From NCBI GenBank assembly GCA_900617975.1, contig UZAE01012506.1:17311-38978 (forward strand): a stretch of 21,668 bases of DNA, written 5' to 3'. Of this stretch, positions 8,544 through 19,400 are shown piece after piece. The number at the start of each line of letters is the position of its first letter. The first letter of the stretch is position 1. A model generated the notes under the pieces. That model made no database searches and had not been told where the DNA came from. It saw only the letters and a program-made list of their open reading frames with translations. The stretch is from Rodentolepis nana. Lineage: Eukaryota; Platyhelminthes; Cestoda; Cyclophyllidea; Hymenolepididae. Position numbers and translations under genes: made by a program.

Positions 8544-8907
8544 AGTGTGGGGTAGACTTACCTCCACGTGGTGCACCCTGGGCAACGTATACTCATACGG
8601 TAAAAAGTCTATTAGCCTGCAGTTGACTTCTGACTTCAGCCCTACTGTACGTCATTTTCTACCACCATCACAGTACTCATCTTACCTTTTCTCTGACTTT
8701 TTGTCTCTCTCTCTTTTACATCTGTGAATCTCTCTTCTTTTTTCCACCTCTCGACTTTTTGTCACTTTGATGTTCCTCCTCCTCTCACTCTCGACTTTTT
8801 GTCACTTTGATGTTCCTCCTCCTCTCTGTAAAGCCCCAAAGTCAGCTAAAGGGCCAGTGATAACTACCAAAACGCCTGCCATTTGAAATAGATAAATAAA
8901 TAAATAT
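8544..8907 (+). mobile_element. SINE-like element, copy B (nested in copy E)
   Basis: This 364-base copy begins AGTGTGGGGTAGACTTACC, carries the intact head CTCCACGTGGTGCACCCTGG, a pyrimidine-rich middle with a 40-base tandem duplication, the block AAAGTCAGCTAAAGGGCC and an (AAAT)n tail. It is bounded by the perfect 11-base direct repeat AGTGAAAAAGG (8533-8543 and 8908-8918), which is copy E sequence, so B inserted into E in the opposite orientation. Its frames differ from those in copy A, so it is non-coding. Confidence 0.88.
8748..8826 (+). repeat. 40-base tandem duplication inside copy B
   Basis: A segment starting CTCTCGACTTTTTGTCAC occurs at 8748-8786 and again, identical over 39 bases, at 8788-8826. 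The other copies have one unit, so the duplication is private to this copy. The perfect identity indicates a recent event. Confidence 0.9.
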
Positions 8908-8918
8908 AGTGAAAAAGG
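8908..8918 (+). repeat. Target-site duplication of SINE copy B, right
   Basis: AGTGAAAAAGG follows the tail of copy B and resumes copy E with TAAAGTGAG. Confidence 0.85.
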
Positions 8919-9068
8919 TAAAGTGAGTACTGTGTAAGTGATCGAATGTGACATATAGTGGGGTCATGGTAGTTTGGAGTCAGTAGTCAACTGCCAGTTT
9001 ATAGACATTTTGGTGTATAAGCATACGTTTCCCAGGTAAGTCTATCGCGATCCCCTCTATTCAATTTT

Positions 9069-10172
9069 ATTATTATTCTTATTGTTATTGCTATTAAATC
9101 TTCAGCTTCTATCGTCATCACTTCTGCTTCTACAGAGTTCAAAATTTATTTTTTTTCGAAATTAATGCTATTACGATGGATGTAACAGTTCACACGCATG
9201 CCTAATTCAATTAAAGCATCCCATATTAAAAAGTTTTCGTGCACGCAATACGGTGCCATAACTACTGGATAACTTTCGTGAAGTAAACTTCCGTTTCCAG
9301 GGCTTTTGTTTGAAAATATTTCATATTTTCATTTTAATGAAGTGGTTTAAAAGCCAATCGAGCTAAGTTCAAAAGGAAGTTGCTCTGAAATCAAAGTAGT
9401 CATTGAAAAATAATGTAGATGGAAGTTTTGTAGAATATAAATGTAGTTTGTGATTAATATCATTTAGAATATACGCCTTGACCAAATTTTAATAATCCTC
9501 TGTGAAGTCCAACAACGCCAAGTCTACAACTCTGCTACAACAAGGGAAAGATTAAGATCCACTTGGGTTACAAAAACACAGTTTGCATTTTGAATAGAGT
9601 TTTGCAAAGAAGAATCGAAGTGAAAGAACATTATTTAAGACGATAAATATGAGCTATCAGGAGGTAAGGCGTAGTTTCATTGGATTGAAATGGAGATTGA
9701 CGATTCACTGAAGATGCATTTAATGCAAGTTGCTAATCAAACAGACATAAAGCAATGGCCAAATATCTATCTATAATTAAAAGTCAGAAATCCCTGGAAT
9801 ATAGAATAAAGTACTTAAAGTGTAGAGTACACTAAGGAGTCTCATACAGAGATCTCTCAACATACATACAATCAACAGTCGATTTCGAGAACAATTTCAT
9901 GCATGGAGATTTTGACATAGAGATTACTGAGATTTAGTCAGGGGGCTTATTGGAGTAACATCCACCACACTAGAGAGATATGTAATATTAAATAGAGCAA
10001 ATAATTTTATCGATCAAATGTTATGCTAATAAATTCTAACTAGTGATTTGTGACGAATGCTTTACTAATTCACTGATAATGGCAATGAAGTAAACTTAAT
10101 CACTGTATAGGTGTAATGCTTTATAAGCTAAAGATGAAATTGTGCTTTAAACATCATATATATTCGCCCAAA
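9069..10172. other. Intergenic AT-rich DNA, no gene seen
   Basis: It starts with a degenerate TTA/TTG trinucleotide stretch (about 9067-9095) and continues as unique-looking AT-rich sequence. I found no coding exon, tRNA-like box pair or repeat copy. Confidence 0.6.
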
Positions 10173-10493
10173 GGGTGAGTGATAGACTTACCTCCACGTG
10201 GTGCACCCTGGACAAAGTATTCTCATACGTCAAAAATGTCTATAAACTGGCAGTTGACTTCTGACTTCAAACTACCATGACCCCAATGTATGTCATATTC
10301 GACCACTTCAACAGTACTCATCTTGCCTTTTATTTGCCTTTGTGTCTGTCTGTCTCTTTTACAACCGTGATTCACTCTTCTGTTTCCCTCTCCAATTCTT
10401 CTCACTTTGGTATTTCTCTCCTCTCTGAAGCCCGAAGTCAGCTAAAGGACTAATGATAACAGTCAAAACGCCTACCATTTGAAATAAATAAAT
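10173..10493 (+). mobile_element. SINE-like element, copy C
   Basis: About 321 bases: starts GGGTGAGTGATAGACTTACC, has the head CTCCACGTGGTGCACCCTGG, the pyrimidine-rich middle, GTCAGCTAAAGGACTAATGA and a TTGAAATAAATAAAT tail. No convincing target-site duplication was found; the tail is short and is followed by GCTTTTTTTG. The antisense splice-donor sequence (ACTTAC on plus, 10186-10191) is intact. Confidence 0.85.
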
Positions 10494-11940
10494 GCTTTTT
10501 TTGAAACCGTGATTGAAAGTGCATTTCTACTCATTTTCAAATAAGTAGAATTATATTGTTTAATCATGTATTAGATGGTTGCATTCAAAATAGGAGAATT
10601 TAGACAAGTATTTTAAGTAGAACAAAAAGCTAACCATAATTCACCAAAATTTGCACATTAATGACGCACTGACCATTTTAAGACGTTTGTCAAGGTGGTA
10701 GGTAGAAGCGATCACCAATGGGCTTACTTAAGCAGGAAATAAATAAATAAGTGTTTTCTTAAGCTCTAACGGTTACTTTGTTTATAAGGTAGGATTTACC
10801 TCTTCATTGAACTACCAATTTTGTAGGCTGACAGAAAGGCGAGACTTGTTAAAACAAAAACTCAATTTCATGCAATTACCCTTCAGTCAGCTTTCATTCA
10901 ATGGTCACTGCAACATAGACTAGAACTGACTGCTTTTCAGCGACTAAGCTGTGTAGTAACAGGTAAATAAGCCATAATAAACACTTCTCACTTGATGTTT
11001 ATTTAAACGCAGGCTATCTGAATTAGGGAACGATTTTATACTTAGGGATTTGGCCTGGAAAATGGGATGTTTATTAAATGCTTAGTTATGTGGTATTCAC
11101 TCCAAAGTAGTTGAGGCGTATTTTTTATGGTCCACGAAATGAAAAATATTAGTGATTAAGCATTCATTATTTCAGCTTCGCCTTATGCACTGGTAAATGA
11201 CAAGTGTATTGCCAGTTTGAATGAGTTGATAATAGTTTGAGATTGATTGCGACTAACACCTTTTCAGTTGTACGTCTTAACAAAAAGCAGGAAAAGCCTT
11301 GTGTTCTAAAGGTAATGCTCGCAAAGATATGAAAATTTGTAGATATAATTCAGGAGAATAGTTCAATTTGAGACATGTGGCTTTCAAATACTATCTCCAA
11401 CTTAAAAGAAAATTAAAGATAACCACACTCACTTTCTACTTTAGCATTAATATTAACATAACTGATATTGATAGGCGACAAATACGTTAAAACTCGTTAG
11501 TAAAACTATTTTGAAGATCATACAATTAGCATATTATAAACTTAGTTTGTGTGGCAGTTAACTCTTCTAACAAAATAACTTCTAACGGCTTGTAAGTAAC
11601 GGTTATGAAAATAAGTTTATGGTGCATTTATTTTAAAGTAATCAATACCCATAGTATATATAATTGTTGCTGAAATACATTTGATAACAATCACCTAATT
11701 ACAAGCTCCAGTTTTATAAACGATATTGCTTTTCCGTGTACTGTGATGAAATTTAAACCTACATACGAGAAAAATAATTGTTTATTCAACATTGACCTGT
11801 ACTGTTAGAAAAATAGCTAAACGTAGTAATTATTTTGTTAAGTAGATGTAGAATTATTAATTTTTCAATATTGATAACTCATTGCAAAGGCAAGTTTGTT
11901 TTGCACAATTAACACGGTAATGTATGCTTGCGTTTAGGAA
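10494..11940. other. Region upstream of the exchanger gene, no gene seen
   Basis: AT-rich DNA. A TATA-like TATATATAA occurs near 11656-11664, some 280 bases before the exchanger start codon, but similar strings are frequent in this composition. No upstream exon encoding a signal peptide could be supported. A decayed tail-like AAATAAATAAATAAG lies near 10738-10752 without a recognisable element body. Confidence 0.5.
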
Positions 11941-13427
11941 ATGGTTGATGGTCCGTTCAATAACGCTTTGCATATATTCAAATCTAATTTTTGGCCTTCC
12001 AATCAATGGGAACATGCTAAAATTCTCTTGTTTGCAATCACCTTTCTTTTTGTATTTTGCACTACGGAAGTTTTTTACGCGAAATGGAAAAAATTAAATG
12101 TCATTATACCAAAACCAGCTGTTCTACTTTTGTTTGGAATTAGTTTTGGATACTTATCAAAAGTCTCCCATTGTGAATTAAACTTTTTCAATGAATTTAT
12201 GTTCTTTGGAGTTCTTTATCCACCACTTGCAATAAATGCAGCTCTACAGTTTAAACAGATTTTCAAATATGGAATTCTTCCTGCAACTGTTGTTTTCGGA
12301 CTTATCGGTTCATTCTTTAACTTCATCATTACTGCTTTGAGCCTGTGGCTTGTCCACGAGTTTGGTCTTATGGGAATGAAAGACCATAATGTTAAACCAA
12401 TCGCTTTTGCTCTATTTTCGAGTCTTATTTGTTCCACCGATCTTGTTATTGTCTTTGGTCTTCTTGGAAAGTTAAAAGTTCATCCATTTCTTTATCTCCT
12501 CTTTGTTGGTGAGTCTTTAGTTAATGATGGAGTGTCTTTAAGCTTATTTGGAATGACCAATAATGCAGCAAACTCGCATATCGATTGCGTCGAAAACCTG
12601 GGCGTCTTGCCATGGCTCTGTCTTGTTCTCTTCTCATTTTCTCTTCAGTTAATGTTTTCAATAATAACGGGACTTATTTTTGGCTGTATATCAAGCATTG
12701 TGACCAGATGGACAACACATGAAACGACACTGGAGCCTGTTATAGTTTTCTGTCTTTGCTATACCGGTTACATAATTACTTATATTTGTTCCTGGCCGGC
12801 CACATTTTATCTTATTTTCTTCTGCACCATCCTTTCTTCATTCACATTTCAAAATATTTCCCATAAATCCGTAATTACGATCCAACATTTTGCTCAAATG
12901 ACTGGTGCAGTTGCTGATTCATTAATTTTTCTCTATGTCGGCTTTTCTATAGCAACCCATGAGATTGTCTGGCATACAGGATTTATCGTCTGGACAACAT
13001 TTTTCAGCATATTCTGGAGGTTTGTCTTCATTTTCATAGCCTCATTTCTTAACAATTATTTCCTCTGGACAAGGCAGAAAATCTCCATAGGAATGATGTT
13101 CTTCATATCCTATGGCGGATTCAAAGGTAGTGTCGCTCACGCCCTGGTTGAGATAATCTCTCCAAAAACTGCTCTAGCTATAGGAATCCCCTTGTCAATC
13201 CTACGATGCACCGTAGTGTTCATTAATCTCTTCTACGTTCTCTTTATTGGACTCACAATGACGCCTCTACTGAGAATTTACGAGTTTCTCTCATCGGAGA
13301 CTGGGAAATTGAGTCTGTTTGAGACACTTAATGATCGAGTCATTCAGTCGGCATGCAACGCAATAGCCGATGTGGTGGGACATAATCATGGAATAATGAG
13401 AACAGCGTTTGTCAAGTTTTATAAAAG
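11941..13427 (+). CDS. Exchanger exon 1: membrane domain
   Basis: Encodes residues 1-495 and two bases of codon 496. ATG at 11941 has a good context (A at -3, G at +4), and an in-frame TAG lies six bases upstream, so unspliced extension is impossible. That TAG is also the end of an acceptor-like GCGTTTAG, so this could be an internal or trans-spliced exon. The donor is AAAAG|GTTTGT at 13428. The choice is supported by the exact phase and by the family-like join KFYKR-YLRPLLLRD. The exon ends in a transmembrane-rich region, with no signal peptide before the first segment (about 27-42). Confidence 0.92.
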
Positions 13428-16400
13428 GTTTGTATTACTTTTTTTAAAGATTTTAATCATAAGTTGACAAAATGTATAAGTACGTTTCATGATGAAAAAT
13501 ATCGATATAAACTAGCATTTACCCTGAAAGTAGAGCCTATTTAAGAGCTCAACGAAATAAAACTGAGTAAGCTCTCAAGACAACTGGTTTCCAATAGGTT
13601 GACAGGATCTACCGGTCTTAGCCAAATGATATGGCCAAAATTTAGGTGTAGGCATGTGTAGATTGTTCAACTTTAAATCATTGGAAGAAAAAGTAGGGGA
13701 ATTTGGAATTGGAAGGGAAGAAAGATGGTGCCTGCACTGAGCAAGCAGAATATGGGATATCTAGATACGGTAATGCTGTTGTGGATTTGGCATCCTTCGT
13801 TAGTTTAGAAAAAATACCTCTCAACTTTTGCAAAGGTCAATATCCCTAATTTAAATATATTAGCTATTCATAGTCAAACATAATAGTTTTTGGCCAAGCA
13901 CTGAACCCTCAAACTATCATTGCATTTTTGCAAACTATAAAGTGATTTTCTATATTCTTGTCAAAATAATGTCAAGATTTATCTGGTTGTGGTGGAAACC
14001 TATAACCGCATTACATTATTTGTATACGAATTGAGCCGTATCAGTATGGCTACTCTTAAGAAAATTAAGATAGGTGAACTGAGTTCCGAGTTTTCAATAA
14101 GAAGGCTCCACCATAGTAACACTCTACTCTAGATAAAGCTCAGAATGAACTCAGGAATAAAAAATAAGTTTCATATCTGAGAGCTAAAATTATCTTAATT
14201 TTGGTAAATGTTTAGTAGCTGTGTTATTTATGCCTTTAGTCTTTTCTCATGCTGATGAAAATGTCCTGGCAATAAAAAAGTCCCAGTCTTTGATTTTTTA
14301 GCAGTTTTTGAGAGAATACTTTGTCATATATTTATATTTACTTACGAGACTGGAGGTTATAGCTTGCCATTAACAAAATTCTTTTACAATCTAAAGTAAT
14401 ACAATAAAGGAGCAATTAGAAATTATTAGCTCTAACAATAGGTCTTCATTTTTATATTTCTAAAATGAGTACTGAAAATCGAACTCAGAATTCAGAAAAA
14501 ATGGATAGCATTTGAGATGTTAGATGTTCACGAAGGGATTTATTTCATTTTTACGTTACTTTTGGGTGTTATCTAGTTTTGTTAAATAAATTTAAGCGAA
14601 GCTATGGGAAAGATAACTGCATTCAACTAAGTACTCCATCATCTGTTTTGGAATCGTAAATAGATTAATTACTGCGGAATAATTGCCATAAAATTTATTC
14701 AATTGCTGATTAGACGTCAATTTCGGCATTATTCATGATTGATCTGAATTTTAGTTATTGTGAATTTATTTCCAAAAATACCACTTCCAAATTAGAGCAC
14801 TTATTCAAATGCGTAATAATGCCTAATCTTCTGCAGGCAATTATAAATTAAGTGCGTGGAGTATGCCTTCCTAATACGATTAAACTGCACACCCCAGCAT
14901 TCTGGAGGGTGAGGCCGTTAGTGCAGAGAACTTCTCAGCTAGTCGGGTATTAAGGCTCATCGAAGTTATGTTAAATGCATCCAGAGGCTAAGAGGAGAAA
15001 GCCAAAACCCCATACTCGTTATACGCCTATTTCTTTCATCACATGGTGATAGGTTTAACTGATTCCGGGAGCCTTTCAATACTAGGATATTTCCCCATAT
15101 GGATAACTGAGGATACGTCATGGCTTATTCTCGTGTAGCAATTCGCTTTAAATTCTAATCCATTTTAGTAACCAGCCAAACTTTGAAAGCTGAAGTGTAT
15201 TTAGTATTCTCGGAGAAGTTTTCAGCTAAGGAGACAAATAAACCTTTGCATTTATTTAACACGAAGGAAGATACTGGTGGATGAAAAGTGTGGAATACTT
15301 TCTAACTTTGCATCATTCAGAGGTCAGAATTTTCGAACCCCATTAAAATTAGCATGAAATAAAAAATTACTCAGATGAGGAATAAATTAGCTCCAATATA
15401 CTATTGATGCAGTTATATTTCGGTTAATTGTGTAGCTAATTTTGAGTCTATTTAATTATCTGAAATGGTGAGTTAGTTGTCGTATCATAGAATAAAGGAG
15501 GATAAAATAAGGCAACGTCAGAAACGAACACTGTTGATTCTGGATGCCTGATCTTAAGCTAAAATACTTATCTGGAGGTATTCAACCAAGATATATTCTA
15601 CTTTCAACATCAGGTAGCAGTTTCGTTGAATCAAGACCTGCGCTTGTATCCGGTTTAATAGTCATGCAGTATTGACAAATTTATGGAACAAAACATATCC
15701 GGTAACACGTTTTATTAGAGTTCTCACCCATAGTACAAAGTTTATTGACGCAGTTATTACCTCTATAGGTACCTTCGTCCGCTTTTGCTTCGTGACCCCC
15801 GAGAGCACAATGAAATCACAGACGTTTATGCAGACATTGCTCTTGCCCTTCACCACGCTTCCGTTGCCAAAGATCGTCACTCGGTCCACTTTCATCTCCG
15901 TCGTTTACGTCCACAATTGAAGAAAGCCTTCTACTATCAACAACAGAACTCCATTCCACATAATGAGACTGGCCGCCTTCTAAAACCGTTGCATAATGTA
16001 CACTTACACCACATTCAACTTATCACCGATTCAGGCTTGGATTCAAACCACCACCAACAACATGACCACTCATCTGAAGCACCCAAAGATAGTATGATTT
16101 CTGATTCCAGCCCGGAAGTTGTGCACAATATTGAAAGTAATTTATTTCCAAAAAGTGAGAATTGGGAACCAAGCCATTCAATAACAACCGTACCGAGAAG
16201 GAGGAAGAGAAATTGCTGTGGATATGATTTGGTATCTTCAGATTCAGATTCCGCTTCCTTGGTGAGCATCCTTATAAAAAAGCAAAATACTGTTTAATTT
16301 ATGCTAAAACACGTAAAGAATCAGAATTTACGGGACTTAGTTTGAAGGATAAGACTATTTCTCAGTGGTTTGAGTACAATTAATCTAGGAAATAAGTTGA

Positions 16401-19400
16401 AATTTTGTTTGTTTCCACTTCAGTATTCGTACATAAAAATTATTCGCTTAACAGGATTTGCTCAAATCTCAAAAAATAGACAATTTTTTCAAGTAACGTA
16501 TTCTTAGTGAGCCTCATCTATGTTTATGAAAATTTAAAGTATTTTATGGGGAAAATTTACAGACTGGTAGATAAAGGACAAATGTATCGGCATCAATATT
16601 GGTAATTGGGCGATTAGGAGTGCAGTGTACTTTTAAATGAAAAGGGATCGTTTAGAAGAAAAGGCAAATCGATAAAGGTACTAGTCACTGCGGGTAGAGA
16701 ATCGAGTAGTAGGAGCATAAATACGGAAGATCGACGTAGTTTCATAGAGGTTGGCTAAAAATTAACTTCCGTAATCGTACAACCATCCTTTAAATCTACT
16801 TCGATCCTAATTTTTATTTAATTTAACATTGTAGATATTGTCTTGAGTTGGTTAGTATTGAGCTTTAACATGCTATTAGCACAAAAATGAATAAAGTGGA
16901 AATCAAACTTAAGCATAGATCCATGCATAAATGTTAAGAACCTCATTTTGTTGGAGAGTTTTGAAAGCACTTATTTTTTTCGTTCTTGCATAAGGGGAAC
17001 AATTCACTTAAAAAACCCTCTGTTTTCGAGCACTATTTCCTTTGTGAGTTCATGTTCATTCTTTTCAGGGCCTACTGCATAGTTGATTGTTTTAACCAAT
17101 TTGTATTGATATATTTGTATTTTAGAGTAATGATCAGATAAATCAGATCAGTAAATTTTTTTCAAATAGAGCAGAGCTTACTAGATTTCATTCAAGTTAA
17201 ATTAATGTGGTGCTAAAAATGTGTTGAAAGATTTGTCAAAATTATACTTAATCTTCTATTGAAGTGGAGGAGTATCGAGAACGCTTTTAATTGTACGAAA
17301 GGGGTCTTTCTGATATAATCCCGTAAATTGTTGTGAATAGCTTCATTCGGTTTGATTCGATCGGTTTTATGCTCATGTCATTCAAACTTTACTCGCGAAT
17401 TTGAACCCAAATTTTATCTGATTTTATCTGTTTTATATCTGCATCATTTAAATTCAGAAGCGGCAATAATCTCCTCAAGTTTGTTTAAATTTACTTGACA
17501 CTAAATAATTTGAGTTCATTATCGCCTAAAAACCGTTCACTCACTTATAATTTGATAAAGATAGCGCTTGATGTGTATGGACTAAAATATGGGTAACATT
17601 TTATTTCTAAGTCTTCTAAGGTTAATATTTGAGTTTGAAATTAATCAAAAGACATTTTTCATGATTTGTTCTAAAGAAATAATGCGCTCCTAGATCCATT
17701 CAGATATCTTCTAGGATTAATATTCCCTGCTCTATTTATTGATTTCATCATCTATCCATGACCTTTTTCTTTAGGTAAGACTGGGTGTTTGAACATGTTT
17801 TAAGGAAAAAAAATAATTCGATAACTTCAGACTTTTTTATTTAACAAGTCATGAGCTTTATTGCATTATTTTGCCTTGGTGGTATCACTTAAAAAAAATG
17901 GATTGATTAACAACGGTTCTCTTTGAAAATATAATGTTTGTGTCATAATTGAAGGGAAGATATTTTAGTCATTATATTCTCAAAACTTTTAAGTTTACTT
18001 TTTAAAAAACAAAGCTTCCATATTTTAAGTAATTCTTGAACAGGAAAATATGCTTTAGACAACTTAAGTATGCTATTGTTCCATGTAGAACTCGTTGGAC
18101 AATCTGTAACACAATATCTGAAACGCACTTTCAACTTATCTTTAGAAAAAAACACACATCTTGTTCAAATAAGGAAAAAAACGTTAAAATAAAAATGTCT
18201 CCGTAACTCTGAGTTGTTAATTAATTTTTTTCTGAAATGAACTAGTAACAAAATCTTGGGCGATTTTGAAAATGCTTGAAATAGCCCCTGGAAGTGATTT
18301 TGTTACAAGCTAGAATGCAAATGGCGTTTGGAGTACTAAGCGAAATAAGTTGGAAAATGGCTATCGATTTCCCTCACTTAACCTCACTTTAACTCCTGAA
18401 AATATGAATTGAAATCGGTTATTTTTTTAACCTCCAATAAGTTATCAGTTCAGGTCATAACAAATTTTATGACATTCGTTTATTACAGGTTTGTTTTGAA
18501 GCTCTAATATACTCGAGGGAATATGCTTGGCCATAGATATGTTTTTTCGAATTTGTGAATTTCTATTTTGGAATTACCTTCTACATTTGTCAATTTAGGA
18601 ATTTTCGATTTTGCCATGAGATTAATTATAATTTAATTATTAACTTACCTTCATTTAGTTCTAGTGTTGGTTTGTATTGATATTGTACAAAAATTTCTCA
18701 CACGGTTGCAAAATGCAGGAATATTCTGTTAAAATCCTTCTAGTAGCACTATTACAATCAAGGCAAATTTAAATAAAAAAGTCTTTAAGGCCAATTCCTT
18801 GAATGGATTATTCAGTCACATCGCTGATAAGGACTAATTAAACATTCGAATGGCTCAATCACAATAATCACTCCTCAGAGAAGAAATGGGCATAAAAATT
18901 CAATATCATTCAAATAACAGATTTTGGAATTCTTCAGGTGATTAGTTGAGACTCCTTCAAGGTGAGGATTATGTAGTATTGGATCGAATTCTTATATCTT
19001 CTTTGAAATGCTCCCTTGTGAAGGTTATCATTTTCCTTTCTTGACATGAATTTAAATCTGCTTAGTTCTTCTGTCTTAGAATATGTGGATCCACTATATG
19101 AAACCACTTCGACCAAGCACGAGGTCATTACTAGGGCTACCGAATTGCTCGAATGCTTTTTCATTATTAATATCCATGAGTGATCATTCTTTGTCATGAG
19201 AAACTATAGGGAAAATAAAATGCGTTTTTTACTTCTTCCCATTCCTCATTTGAGCACTTCGTTGATCATGTTTAGGGATAAAGATTATGGCAAACTTTTG
19301 GGCACTTCGTAATAGTGTGTTTTTTTTAATTTTGAAATGGTACCAGCCCGTATTGTTTATTTATTCAAATTTTACGTTATTCACAGCATTTAACGCAACC

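Larger units (their letters stand above)
8390..9055 (-). mobile_element. SINE-like element, copy E (split by nested copy B)
   Basis: Minus-strand copy of the same family: the tail (TATTTATTTATA on plus) starts at 8390, and the head ends with GGTAAGTCTATCGCG at about 9032-9050. It is interrupted at 8543/8919 by copy B; without the insertion it is about 291 bases. Flanks TCTATCCAATATT (8377-8389) and TCTATTCAATTTT (9056-9068) match in 11 of 13 bases and look like an aged target-site duplication. Compared with copy D it lacks 16 bases of the head including the E-box. It must be older than copy B. Confidence 0.8.

Noticed and set aside
10672..10752. AAATAAATAAATAAG as a sixth repeat copy
   Set aside because: Only the tail-like simple repeat is present; none of the body blocks precede it.
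15662..15920. Frames overlapping the start of exchanger exon 2 on both strands
   Set aside because: Shadows; the plus-strand one includes intron sequence and a different phase from KFYKRYLRPLLLRD.
18934..19197. 87-codon minus-strand frame, considered as a reverse-transcriptase remnant
   Set aside because: No catalytic or fingers motif is visible, and length is within chance for this DNA.
19281..19295. AAGATTATGGCAAAC resembles part of miR-31
   Set aside because: The 5' seed of miR-31 is not present (GGATA precedes instead of TGGC), and no hairpin partner was found.
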